Below are positions 49,475 to 62,434 of a DNA stretch of 64,000 bases, piece after piece (position 1 is the stretch's first letter; every line of letters begins with the position of its first letter). Where the stretch lies: contig OY744517.1 in the NCBI GenBank assembly GCA_963556195.1, forward strand, positions 80,204,714 through 80,268,713, in the 5' to 3' direction. Below the pieces are notes generated by a model that saw only the letters and a program-made list of their open reading frames with translations, made no database searches and was not told the origin of the DNA. The position numbers were made by a program, and so were the translations under genes. This DNA is from Sepiola atlantica (taxonomy: Eukaryota > Mollusca > Cephalopoda > Sepiida > Sepiolidae).

Positions 49475-50910
49475 GTTAATTCTTGATTGTTCATTAAATC
49501 AATTACTTATTTTCAGGTAATATTTAATTAAAATATCTACAAATCCTGTGTTAATAAGACCTAAAATGCAGTAATAATTTTCATTTAGTCTACAAAAGAA
49601 TGAAATGGTTTGTTTCAGTTAATATAAAAAAATAAACACATCTTTTATTGCTGATATTTAAAATACAACTATAATGAGTCTTTTTTTTATCAACAAATGT
49701 TTTCAAGGGTTTGTAATAATCCCCATAATGGCTATCTCTGTTCCATGTCTTTCTTTAACACACGGGCTGGATTTGGCCTGTAGGCTGTAGTTTGATGACT
49801 CCTGACTTAAATGAAGAAATTTTCTTTCAGAATGTTTTATGTAAATGAATGACATTCCTCATGGTATTTATTGCAAATATTTTTTAATATTTTGATTAAT
49901 GAGACCTAGGGCACCTACAACCTAGAGAAATGATGGTGGTCTTTGTACATTCTTTTTATTTTTAATATTTTTTTTTATTATAGTCTTATTTTTTTAATAT
50001 AAAATAAAACTTAGAAAGCAGGATTTTTTTTTAAAAGTCAGAGCAATAATCAGTGATAACCTTGAGTAAGTTATTTAAAAATAAATTTTTTTAAACATTT
50101 TTTTTATATACCACTATTTTAATTTCATTTTTTTTTATACTTGTAAAATGTTTGAAACACATGATGTAACTGTATTCATGTTATTCCTTTTACTGGTTTC
50201 TCTTTTTAACTCGACTTGTAAATATCTCTAATTATTGTAAAATATTTTGTCTGTATGAATAAGTGTATTTTGGTGTATATACAAATGTTACATGTAAACC
50301 AATGTGTGATTTTCTGCTCTTTCTGAGCCCCCCCCCCCCCCTCTGCCACCTTCTCTTTTTGGAAATATTTCATACAATAACCCTTACAGATAGAGGGAAA
50401 CAAAGCATTTAAAAAAAACAATCAAACAAAAAACTGCTTATAATACTTATAATATTCGCAGTTTTTAAACTATTATTTACATATACAAAAAAGACTTTCT
50501 GTGATGAATAATTTATGATTTAATTTTTATTTAAAAAGCTTATTTAAAAAATAAAGAAGTTTCACCGTTTAATAATGTAATTTAAAACATAAATAATAAT
50601 TCAATCAAAATTTTGCTTAATTTATTTAACAACTTCAATAATGAGATTTACATTTGTGTATAATTGATGGAGTTGTGGCCAAGCCTTATTTACTTGCATT
50701 TAAAATTAATTATCTATTTAAAGTTCAGGGCATTGAGAATTCCTTTACTTTGAAAAGTGGTTGGATGATCAAGCAAGAATATTTCTTCAAACATGATAAA
50801 TATGATGAATTCCTTCTTAACTTCAATTAATTCTACAAAAACAGCAAATAATTAAAATCTTGTAATAATTATTGCTAGATAGCTATCAGTAAGAATTTTC
50901 ATATATATGT
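49475..50910. other. No gene or repeat recognised
   Basis: A+T-rich with poly(T) runs and a C-run at about 50,329. Confidence 0.5.
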
Positions 50911-50916
50911 ATATGC

Positions 50917-51126
50917 ATATATGATTATTTTTATTTACAGACATGTACAAAATTTGTGACACTGGTATATCGATATTATCGATCAACAGCTATTATAAAC
51001 TGAGATCTCATCAGTTAGAATCCGATCTTAACCTTAGATCAGTTTATAATAGCTGTTGATCGATAACATCGACATGCCAGTGTCGCAGATTTTGTACATG
51101 TCTGTGTAAATAAAAATAATCATATA
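50917..51126. repeat. Palindrome with ~90-bp arms, 30-bp spacer
   Basis: Arms 50917-51006 and 51037-51126 match at about 92%: GATTATTTTTATTTACA, GACATGTACAAAAT, ATCGATCAACAGCTATTATA. The spacer holds CTCATCAGTTAGAATCC. Not similar to the other palindromes here. Confidence 0.9.
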
Positions 51127-51239
51127 TAAAAGCTCTATTTGATATTGAGCACTTTTTATAAACCCGGTTGAAATTCTTTGGATTACTACCCTGTGGATGT
51201 TTTACCTGGATTATTATTATTATCATATATATATATATA

Positions 51240-54200
51240 TATGTGTGTGTGTTCTTTTGCTCAATACACTTTTTATTATTATTTATTGCTGCTTATTTAT
51301 ACAAGTTAATAGAGAAAGAATCTACTATTTTATAATGTATTCAATGTTATTCTTCATTTTAATCTAATAAGTCATTATCAATTTCTAGTATATTCCTGTA
51401 GACTTGGTTTTAAAAAAATTATTTGTCGGTTTCCTTCTGTTTCTTGAGAGAATGAATACCCTCTGAAAGGGTGACTGCATGATGAGGCGTTTAAAGTGAA
51501 GCAATGATTGGGCATTCCCCAAGCGCACTCTTCTCCTGATCCAACATTGTTTAAATCCAATGACAAGGAGAAATCAAAGGCGATCAGAAGCAATGTCAGG
51601 ATCAACAAAGAAAGATCTTTGTTATTCTGGAATTTTCCTTCTTTGAGACTAGTCTAGTCTAACCTACTATTTTACTCATAGCTAAGATGGTTGATGTGAG
51701 ACGGATTTATATCTTATCTGCAGGTTTTAAAGGAAGAGTTACTTTACAGCTATTTTCGTTTCAAAACTTATGTTGATCTCCTAACTACTGATCCGGCTCA
51801 ACATTGCTTAACCTTAGTGATCTATCTAAGGAGAACCAGTGTTTGAACATCTGTAACCAAGTTATTATTTTCAAAACATAGGATATATATGTACATAAAT
51901 GCATATAAACTGGCTTTACCCTTTTGCGCAACTCTGCTGCCAATGTCTTTATTATAATCCAATAGAACTCATTGTTCATGGAAGCAAGGCTTTCTTTATG
52001 TTAACAACAGAAATGAAACGGCTTGACGGAAAACTGTTCAAGTTCGTAAAACTGAACACAGTCCATGTATGCAAATATGTTAAACACTCAAACTAATTAC
52101 CTTTTCAACAGTCCAAGGAAATATCTGTTGTTTAGAAAAAGCAATAAAAAAGATAAATATCTAGCTATAAAATCTATTGCACATGCAAATGCTCTCTCAC
52201 AGACATCACAGAGTCATTAGAAAGTGTCTGTATTGACAAGAGGATCGAAAACTTTAATTGGATAAAACATACTTGTAGAAAGTAGTTGGGGAAAATTCTT
52301 ATTGTAAATTGTCTAGGAAGTTTTTGTTAATGTCATATTCAAAAGAATGTGATGTTATAGCAAATTAATGTTTCCTCTAGTAAAAAAAACAACAATAAAA
52401 TACTGTAACTAATTGAACAATTATCGATGGACATCTATGACCCCCCCCCCCCCCCCCCCCCCATCACCAATTTTCTTATTTTGTCGGTTTAGCACCAACT
52501 GTTCAGATTATAAAATATATAATTTTTAAACTGATTTGTTCATTCCTTAGGTGGGAGTTCAGTTTGCTATGTCAGTTTAGCGTAAAATGCTCCCCCTTGA
52601 TATTTCCCTGAGGATTTGTTCTCCACACTAAAATTTTTATTATTTATCTTAGTAATTCGATTATTTTTTTTCAACTTTGTGAATTGAACAGCAAGTTCTC
52701 AAAAAATCAATAAAAACAAAATTATATCCGTGAGGTGGGGGTGGGAGTTCGTTTTCTATATGAGTTTAGTCTGAAATAATTCCAGCTCAAAATTCTGAAA
52801 AGATATTTCTGTGTTTGTGTGTGTGTGTGTTTATATGTGTTTATGTTAAACTTACATAGCCCCACCTACCTACTCCCTCCACCTAAAGTTTTTTCTAAAG
52901 TTTTTTTGTTATATAGTATCTAAATAAAGAGAACAGAATAGCCTGGTTTTCCTATTAAAAGGAGAAGAACTGACAATATTTCGCTGTACTTGCCCAACCT
53001 AGTAATTGCTAAATTACTCTATTCACCTTGTCTCTTTTATTTAGTAAACCTTCGTTTCTATCTTTAATATTTGTTAATTTTTCACTATTATTTTCTCTTT
53101 TTATTCTGATACTTGGGTTACATTTTTTTATAATCTGAAAATTTGATGCTTCATCAGAAAAAAAAAATGAATAAAATATTTTAGATGGAGGGTGCATATC
53201 TTATATGCCCCCCCCCCCATTTATTTATTTTATGGGTGGTATGACACACACACACACATAATATTTGATGTTCTGTCAGACCCATCCTTGCAAATGTATT
53301 ACCTATATTTATACCAATAACCCCCCTCAAATTATGTAATTTTACATGTCTTTCTTGATATATATATATTGTATATATTGATTGATGAATAATCATATCC
53401 TTAAACCTGATATTCTTTTTTCATAGACATATGCTCATTTCAACCAGTATATATTATTCATGTAGAAGAGATAGTTTATGTGTAATATTTACAGACCAAT
53501 ATACATTCATACATACATGTCCACGGATAATGGTTACAATTTCTATTGATATTTTCAAGTAATAATTGATTTGAAAACAAAAAAAAAGTCTTTTTTCTTA
53601 TACCTTCTCATGAATCTTTCAAAAATGTAATCCTGATCTGCCAAGAACTTTTTATTTATTTTATTTTAAATATTTCTGATCTTAAATAATTTAAAGATTT
53701 TTTTTTTTTCAAGTGATGGGATAAAGTTTTAGATTTGGAGAAATCAATGATTAAGGCTGTGAATACAGATAATGATGATATCAAAATATTTTGCCCAGTC
53801 CCTAGGGACAAGTAAGACTATAACCATTCCCACCCCAAACTTTGAAATCTTTAATGAAAGATTGTAAATATTTTCTTTCTAATATCTAACTTCCAAAATT
53901 TATTTTGAATGAATTTTTTTTTGTTTATACTTTTTTTTTCAAAATGTAATGTGATGATATAATAACCTCATTTTAATTGTGTATTTCATTATGAATAAGG
54001 TGTATTGAACTTCTATCTCCAAATATAAGACTGAAATTGCATAAATTTAGGCTTTAAACTTATTTATCTAAAATTCATTAACTGTACGTTATGTAATAAA
54101 ATAATTTAAAGCTAAGTTCAAAGATAATATTCATTTTAAATAAAATAAGTTTAAAAGCCAACACTAACTGGCAGTAGCCATACTCAAATTCAGATAAATA

Positions 54201-54385
54201 AAATGTTAAAAATAAATTAATTGATCAAATATGTAGTTTTTGCCTAAGTATGTCTATCTATAATCATTTTTCCATTTAAATATTTAAGCAAGAATTCCAT
54301 ATCCAAAATTTATTTATGACTTTTTTCTTTCTCTCTGAAATATTGGCACCCTTTTATCTTTTGGATACTTTCACTTGTAGATCCA
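51240..54385. other. No gene recognised; homopolymer C runs
   Basis: C-runs at about 52,441-52,462 and 53,209; scattered TA/CA microsatellites. Open frames are short and unlike any protein I know. Confidence 0.5.
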
Positions 54386-54387
54386 TT

Positions 54388-54680
54388 GGTTTTCTGACCT
54401 TTGGACTAGGTACAAAGTGTAGTATCTGTTCTGTCTCAAGAGACCATCCTTCCATGCATTATTTTTTCCTTTTGGAGATAGTGAAGGGTTTATTGCCTTG
54501 GTCTTCTCCTGGATGGGTTTATTGCATGTCAGCTAAGGCATCCTCATTTGTGAAGGAATTCTGACAAGATGACCAGGCTTTTTTTTGCAGCCGGATCAGT
54601 GCTGCTTTTTAGGTAGCTGGATTCCCACTCTAAACTGACCTTGTATCTAACCTTGCTTTTGTGGGATGCAGATAAACAAA
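54388..54680 (+). mobile_element. U2 snRNA-headed SINE, diverged
   Basis: The head is CTGACCTTTGGACTAGGTAC, then AAAGTGTAGTATCTGTTCTG. The later part has TAGGTAGCTGGATTCCCACT and the tail CTTGTATCTAACCTTGC, GTGGGATGCAGATAAACAAA, as in body type 2. Confidence 0.7.
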
Positions 54681-54689
54681 TCCACTGGA

Positions 54690-55450
54690 TTAGAGAAATG
54701 TTATTTTCATTCCTCGTTTTAGTTGAAGGAGTGGTTTACTTCTTTAGGTAAATTTTTGATACTAAGTCTTTACGTTATATATAAAATCTATTTGAGTGAA
54801 GTGCTTATATTTGTTGGCCATATAAGTCGTTATAGACTTTCTGTCCTCAATGTGACTTTAGACTTAACAAATGAGGTCACAAAAGAACTCAATTTTAATT
54901 TATTTTTAAATTTATGTAGGGACAATTTTAAATCCCTACTTAAAGCTTTAAAATCACTTCTATTTAATCTTATTTAGAGTAATCGTTCACTCACTTCCAA
55001 CTATAAAGATAAAAAAAAACAAAGCTGTATTAACGTTTAAAAAGAATTACTTATTTAACATTGAAATCTTTAGAAAAATTGTTTCTGTTCTTTTAGCAAC
55101 GTTAAAAAAACATACCACATGCTAACTACAAGATTGAAAAGACTTTGTAAATTTTAAAGGCAATATACACTTATAGTAAACAATTTTTGTAACTATTTTT
55201 ACTTAAAAACAGAAAACCTTTTTTGTAAGATTTTTTTTGTAACAATATTTTAGTTTATGCTGCAAGTCAAGCTTTCAAAAAATGTCTGGCATTGACTTTT
55301 TGCTCCTTCTTTTTTTATATTTGTTTTAAGGTCATTTGAGCTTTTAAATATATTCGTTTTCTTTATTCCATTACAAGTTTACAGTGGTCCATGATGTAAA
55401 GGAATGTATGTTTATGTGGTGTTGTGTTATTGATAAGATTAATTACTCTG
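54690..55450. other. No gene recognised
   Basis: A frame at 54,723-54,977 (84 residues, Leu/Phe-rich) lies directly after the SINE; no similarity recognised. Confidence 0.4.
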
Positions 55451-55469
55451 TGTGTTCAAACTGCTTTTT

Positions 55470-56165
55470 ACATAAATTATGCCACCTCTTTTCCTCAAAT
55501 TATGTCCTTTTTTCCCTCTATTCCATTTACATAACTTATACACCCCCTTCATTTTTCATAAATGTCCTTTCCTCTTTTATATCTACTATAACTCCTCTTT
55601 TCTTACTCTTACATATTTCTTACATATCACTATAATATCCTCCTTTTCTCTTTCATTTTTCATGTTATTACTTCTTTCATATTATTCCGCCATATTTGGA
55701 TTAACTCCCTCATTCTTGTTGTTTATAAATAGTCTTTATTTCTTACTTTTGTTGCATTTTCTATTACTAACTTCATCTTTTAAATTTTTTTTTCTCTCTC
55801 TCTCTGATTATTATTTTCCTTCTGTATTTTTGTTTTCAATTTCCCCCTTTTCCTCTATTCTCACTCTCGTCTTCTATTTCTTAACAATTACATCTTCACC
55901 CCCCCCACGCACCTTCTCTAACACATTTAATTTCTATTGTCTTATCTAAATGTCACTACTGTTATTTTCACTATTATTTATGCACTTTCTTTAGTTTTCT
56001 TTCTTTTTCTTCTCTCTCTTTATATCATCATCACTATCATATCACAATCATCATCATCATTGCTTCTCATATTTTTCATCCTTTTGCCGCCTTTTCTTCT
56101 ATGATACTTTTTCTCTCTTCTTCATTCTTGTCTATCCCCCTCTATTACTTCATTTTCTTAAACTG
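55470..56165 (+). repeat. Long pyrimidine-biased tract
   Basis: About 700 bp with C+T far above A+G on the + strand and no simple unit. It opens a 156-codon frame at 55,479-55,949 rich in Phe, Leu and Ser, which I judge to be a composition artefact. Confidence 0.65.
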
Positions 56166-57171
56166 ATAAATTATTGGTTTGTTCCATTTCAAAACTGACC
56201 TTCCATATTCCACATCTCAAAATGTACTTATTGACATTTTTACACCTGTAAATTAAAACAACTGTTTCCTCTAATTATTTATTGATGAAACTGAATTGAA
56301 AACATTTTCGTGTACATATTGATACTTTTTATAAACCTAAAAATGACAAGTTATGAGACAGCCATTCACTGCAAGAAAAAAGTTTCAACTATCTTTTGAC
56401 TCCTTCTAAATGTTCTACAAAACTCCTGTTATTTGATATAAACGTGTCCCACCGCTATGATTTTTGTTTGGTGAGATGACTGTTCTTCAGTTTAAACTGA
56501 ACCTAAAGCAACAATAAATATTTTTTACAAAATTGCCGTAGATTATAAAATTTGTAAACTTTCTAAATTTCATTGAATTTATGACACCAAAGATTTTGGA
56601 GACTTTAACTCTTCCAGTATATGATTTTGAAGAAGACAAATTCTTTCTTGTAATTTGTATTAAAACTGTTCAAATTTTGAAATCTCATGCCGTACAGAAT
56701 TAGTGAATAAAACAAAGAAAATTTTATAATATCATTTTTTTTTAAGCAACTACATATACAATTTATTAGTTATGTTATTTATACAAAATGCGTTTCTAGA
56801 CTCATTCATAAGGATAGATATAAATTTAATCAACTGTATATATTAGTAATTTCTTTTCTTCTCACAACACCAAATATAGTAAAAGGCTAAGCTTACTATG
56901 AATCCCTACTTAAGGACAAGTATAAAAATGCTTCCAAACTTGTTTAGTTATCATTTTTCCAACATTAATATCATTAACTCTGCTGACCCCCCCTCCTACT
57001 GTGGTACGATAGTGTATACACTGTCTGGGAGAAAGGATTCCTGAACCTGGAATATCTCATTCTAAAACTCCCTTTGAACAATTTCTAACACTATTAACTT
57101 ATCACAGTAGTTAATATATATGTATATGTATGTGTGTGTGTTAACTTAAATTAACTCTAAAGTTATTATTT

Positions 57172-58357
57172 AAGTCCATTTAAACATTGGTTTCTGCTTA
57201 ATTATTATGGTTAAGTAACATTTAAACATTGGTTTCTGCTTAATTATCATGGTTAAGCAACATTTAAACATTGGTTTCTGCTTAATTATTATGGTTAAGC
57301 AACATTTAAACATTGGTTTCTGCTTAATTATTATGGTTAAGCAACATTTAAACATTGGTTTCTGCTTAATTATTATGGTTAAGCAACATTTAAACATTGG
57401 TTTCTGCTTAATTATTATGATTAAGCAACATTTAAACATTGGTTTCTGCTTAATTATTATGGTTAAGCAACATTTAAACATTGGTTTCTGCTTAATTATT
57501 ATGGTTAAGCAACATTTAAACATTGGTTTCTGCTTAATTATTATGGTTAAGCAACATTTAAACATTGGTTTCTGCTTAATTATTATGATTAAGCAACATT
57601 TAAACATTGGTTTCTGCTTAATTATTATGGTTAAGCAACATTTAAACATTGGTTTCTGCTTAATTATTATGATTAAGCAACATTTAAACATTGGTTTCTG
57701 CTTAATTATTATGATTAAGCAACATTTAAACATTGGTTTCTGCTTAATTATTATGATTAAGCAACATTTAAACATTGGTTTCTGCTTAATTATTATGATT
57801 AAGCAACATTTAAACATTGGTTTCTGCTTAATTATTATGATTAAGTAACATTTAAACATTGGTTTCTGCTTAATTATTATGATTAAGCAACATTTAAACA
57901 TTGGTTTCTGCTTAATTATTATGATTAAGCAACATTTAAACATTGGTTTCTGCTTAATTATTATGATTAAGCAACATTTAAACATTGGTTTCTGCTTAAT
58001 TATTATGATTAAGCAACATTTAAACATTGGTTTCTGCTTAATTATTATGGTTAAGCAACATTTAAACATTGGTTTCTGCTTAATTATTATGATTAAGCAA
58101 CATTTAAACATTGGTTTCTGCTTAATTATTATGATTAAGCAACATTTAAACATTGGTTTCTGCTTAATTATTATGGTTAAGCAACATTTAAACATTGGTT
58201 TCTGCTTAATTATTATGATTAAGTAACATTTAAACATTGGTTTCTGCTTAATTATTATGATTAAGTAACATTTAAACATTGGTTTCTGCTTAATTATTAT
58301 GATTAAGCAACATTTAAACATTGGTTTCTGCTTAATTATTATGGTTAAGCAACATTT
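57172..58357 (+). repeat. 42-bp minisatellite, 28 units in perfect register
   Basis: Unit AACATTTAAACATTGGTTTC, then TGCTTAATTATTATGRTTAA, GC/GT. The variable R position recurs exactly every 42 bp from 57,209 to 58,343 (27 intervals, no indel). Variation is nearly limited to A/G at that site and C/T four or five bases later. Because 42 is divisible by 3, frames stay open on both strands (GFCLIIMVKQHLNI on +, CCLIIIIKQKPMFK on -); these are not taken as proteins. Confidence 0.97.
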
Positions 58358-58359
58358 TT

Positions 58360-60985
58360 CTTTGTCATTAACAAATTGAATATTACTTAAATATTCAAAA
58401 GGTTCCAAGTTGAAAAAGTTGACTTCAAAATGAAGAGTTCCAATAAAGAAAATCCATCTTTTTCTTTGAGCATTTCTGATGGAAATGCTAGTAATAAAAC
58501 AAACATTGTGAAATTTAATTCTAAAAATGATTGCCACCAACTTATTAGTCTTAACATTAGTTTTTAAATATACAGGAAAAGTGAGGAGGGCATTCATGGT
58601 TAAAAAAAAAATAGACTAGCTGTTTCTATTGCATTATACAATTAACATCAACATCCATTTGTGATATTTTCATTCTGGATACTCATCTGACTTTTTAGTC
58701 AATGTGTTGTAAATGAATGGAACAAGCTTTTAGCAAAAAATGTTTGTAGATGTCTCAAATAATGTTTAGCAATATAAAATTAGAAAACGGCCTCTAGAGC
58801 AAACATTGGGCCTATAAAAACATTACAGTTAAAAGTTGGCTCGATGAAGTTATATTAAAAATGGCCTTTGGTGTTTAGTTTATGATTATTAAGAGTGCTT
58901 CCATTACAGTATGAATTTGGAACAAATCAGCTTTTTAAGACGACAAAATAAATGTAGCATTTCATTATATGGAATATTTTTATTCAATTCTTTTGTCAAA
59001 CAAATCTTTAGATTTCTTGTGTTTCAATGTGTCTCGTAACAACTTTATTGATCAGTTGATATCTCAACTCTTGATATCTCATCTCTCGATATATATGGTT
59101 CTGATTTTACTGTAAAGAGATTGATCAGCTCTTTACTAAAAACTTTCATTCAAATATAACCATCCTGTCTTAACACAGGTTGCCTGAAAAGAATCTGGAA
59201 TTGTAGAAGTAACTTACATAGTTGACATTTTTTTAAATTTTTATTTAAATAAGAAGCATAATTTTTATATAGAAGAGTAGAAGAAGTTTGAAATAATTCC
59301 AGATTTTTTCGACAACCTGAATCTTTACTATTTGTTGCTTTATAGTTGGGCTTTCCAGCATCTTGGAGCATTTTCAAATGTCATTTTTTTTTCTTTTGAT
59401 ATATTGTATTAGCTACAGATTTTGTATGGGACCTTCAACTTATGTCAACCCCAAATGCTGTATCTCATCCTTAATATCAAGCAACTGCTTTTCCATCTTC
59501 AAACATCCCTGGCTTCATTTCCAGCTGAAGGACTTTAAGATGAACCTTAAATATTTTAAAGGACCGTATTACGTTTCATTTGTCCCCTTTTTTGGCCTTA
59601 TTACCCCATCAGCAACTCTGCAATTCAAAATAGATTAAAATAATGTTAATGAGTACACATATATTGCCATTGACTATTGTCATAATTGTAAAGTGGATCA
59701 TGTACCACTTCTTTCTTGCCCCAATAACAAAAACATACAACACTTTTGTACCGGTTACCTTCTCCTTGGAGATGGGTACTTCATCAAAAGTTGATGAGAT
59801 TCCATTAATGATTTTGAGATGAAAAACAAAAATTGTAGACTTGATGATCGTTTGATGATTTTCTTTTTTTTTTTTCAATTCTATGATTTGTATTCTCAAA
59901 AAAAAAAATTACAACAAATGGGACTAATATTGAGATAAAATTCTCTTGTAATTTTAGGACAGTTTTATTAATGTTAATAATAATATTGTTGCACTATTAA
60001 TGTGGAAAGTAAGGGTTGTCTAAATCAGAATCCAAATAATTTTTTGTAATCTTTAATTGCATGTGAAAATTTAGTTTAAACTTATTTTGATTTCTGTTTT
60101 CTATGATTCTATTTACTTTGTGAATTCCTACCAAATCCGGTTTCAAATTATTCACTGATAATTTCTTTTTTTTTCTTTAAAAACATTGTAGTACTACAAT
60201 TACATTTTATCTGCTGATGAATTTACAAAATAGTGAAAATTAATATTTCTGTAATTGTTCAGGTTCTCAATCTTCTTAGTATTTCCAATTTTGGCGGCAC
60301 AGATTCTGCAGTCATTCTTGGCTAAGAATCAAAACGAAATAGAAAAACGTAAATGTTTGTGTTTTCTTTACTGGAGAAACGAAATACTTTGTGAATTTTT
60401 AAAATATCAAAAACGAACAAGAATTTTTAAATTTTTATTCCCTTATTTCTTTTGCTTTTTCACCCGGGATTGCTGTTGAATTTGTACAGCTAAAACGTTA
60501 TACGAATACAAAGAAGATTGAGAGTCTGAATAATTACAGAAATTATCAAAATACTTCTTCTCAAACATCGAAACATTTTAAACAGTGAAAATGAAGTTTT
60601 GATAAAGAAAAAATATATCCTAAGATTTCATGCTGAATAGTTTATCAATGATTAGCATTGAATAAAATAGGTTTGCTACTTGTATTGTAATAATTATGAT
60701 ACATCGTATAGTGATGGTTGGTGCAGTTATAATATCATTGCTAATGCATTCTTTAATTAATGGTTGTTCTAAAAATATGACCTCATACCATACCAGAGTT
60801 GGTTTCAGCCCTAATATCTAAAATGTCAACATAAGCATTCTTTCAGAGAGTAAGGGAAAGTGTATTATACTCACAGGCTTAAACTAGATTTTATGTCATC
60901 TAAGAAATGTTTGAAAACCTTGATTTTATATGCATTATGATAATCTTAGACAATGGAATTTGAATGGAATCAATCCTCAAGACCG
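58360..60985. other. No gene recognised
   Basis: It includes a small inverted pair at 59,175-59,201 and 59,297-59,322 (AGAATCTGGAATT / AATTCCAGATTTTT; 148 bp in all), possibly a short MITE. Otherwise featureless A+T-rich DNA. Confidence 0.5.
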
Positions 60986-61381
60986 CCAAGCTTGGGGGTT
61001 CGGAATTAATTACAACCCGGAAGTAATTACAACTCGAAATTAATTACAACTTGGACTTAATTTATCAATTTTATTTGTTATTCAACTAATAAATCTCATT
61101 TTATTTCTTTCATTTGCAAAATTATATTGTACGAATTAAAAAAAAAAGTTTTATTTCATTTTATCATCAAGAATTTATAAAGTCGTATATTAATCATATT
61201 TTTTAAAGAAATGTGTAAAGTCATATATTAATCATATTTTTTAAAAGAAATTTGTAGTATATTTTATCATTTAAGAAAATTCGTAAAGTATATTTATCAT
61301 ATTTTTTAAAGAAATTTGTAAAGTATATTTATATTTGTAATTAATTCCGGTTTGTAATTAATTCCGTCACCCCAAGCTTGA
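60986..61381. mobile_element. ~395-bp TIR element (family T4)
   Basis: The ends are CAAGCTTGGGGGTTCGGAAT and its near-inverse, ending TTCCGTCACCCCAAGCTTG. Sub-terminal AATTAATTACAA occurs two or three times per side. The interior is a loose ~46-bp repeat (TATTAATCATATTTTTTAAA). CAAGCTTG may be a palindromic target duplication or part of the TIR. Confidence 0.75.
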
Positions 61382-61384
61382 AGA

Positions 61385-62430
61385 CTGAGATAGCAGACTG
61401 TCAGACCCCTGACTAAGGGAAGTAAGATGATAAAATGAATGATGATGATGATGACTCTTGCATAACGATTGAGGAAATACACTTTTTATTATATTCCATT
61501 TGTTAAAACAAGCCTATCAATTAGTAAATGTGAGATTAATGCCAATTTTTTAGTCATCCATTTTATACTGAAATATGTAATATTTATGATGGATGTTTCT
61601 AAAAACTCAAACAATATTTTTAACTCATTGTATCTGAAAAAAAAAATCATGCATTTTTTTTTACCCTGCCAGAAAAAAGAGTTATATGCATTTTCTTTCA
61701 TCAAAGTGACTCTAATTCATCATGTATGGTCCGAGGCAGGTAAATTAGATTGATATATTCAAATTACAACTCTGCTTGATATTCACTTTAAAACTGGTAC
61801 AATGGGTTTAAATGAATCAAACCTTACATCGATAATAAATACTGTTTCAAAATTATTAAAAGTGTTATGCCTTAGTGTAAATACCAGATCATTGTATTAA
61901 GCTGGGTTCAAAATTGAAATTAATATATAATGGCCATGTATTTTTTTTTCAAAACTCCACAAATGACTTTTGTTATCAAAATGTCTCTTTACTGTTAAGA
62001 GATAAACTTATTGTTAATGTCTTTTAGATTTAAAACTAGCAACATTTTTCATAGAATAATATCTACCAAAAGAAACCAGTCTTTTTGTTTATACAGGGCT
62101 GTGCTCAGAAAATCTACCATGCTTTTGATCTGAACCAGATGCATAATATAGGAGACTTTTTATATAGTTTATGAACTTTGGGCATAGAACTTGTAGAAGC
62201 ATATAAAGTCTGTTTGAGGCAGGTTGGTTCTCATTGCCTTGTCTGACTTTAGTTTGAAATGCTACTATCATTGCTATACATGTACATGTATGCACATTCG
62301 ATATCACTGAAAGATATGCATACTGCAGTAGACTGCACATTATAGTAACATTAAATATTTTTAATTCATTTTTGTAACATGTTTGATCTCATATTTTGTA
62401 ACTTGGTCACTCTCTTAAAAATAATTTCTT
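61385..62430. other. No gene recognised
   Basis: A+T-rich; open frames at 61,469-61,753 and 62,089-62,340 (-) carry no similarity. Confidence 0.5.
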
Positions 62431-62434
62431 ATAA

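Noticed and set aside
55479..55949. 156-residue membrane-like protein
   Set aside because: Phe/Leu/Ser content follows from pyrimidine bias; no similarity, start context or exon structure.
57172..58357. CRISPR array
   Set aside because: Units are contiguous with no unique spacers, and the genome is eukaryotic.
57170..58597. 475-codon open frame on the minus strand and 199/115-codon frames on the plus strand
   Set aside because: They are products of the 42-bp array (period divisible by 3, no stop in the unit). Both strands are open at once and there is no non-repeat domain.
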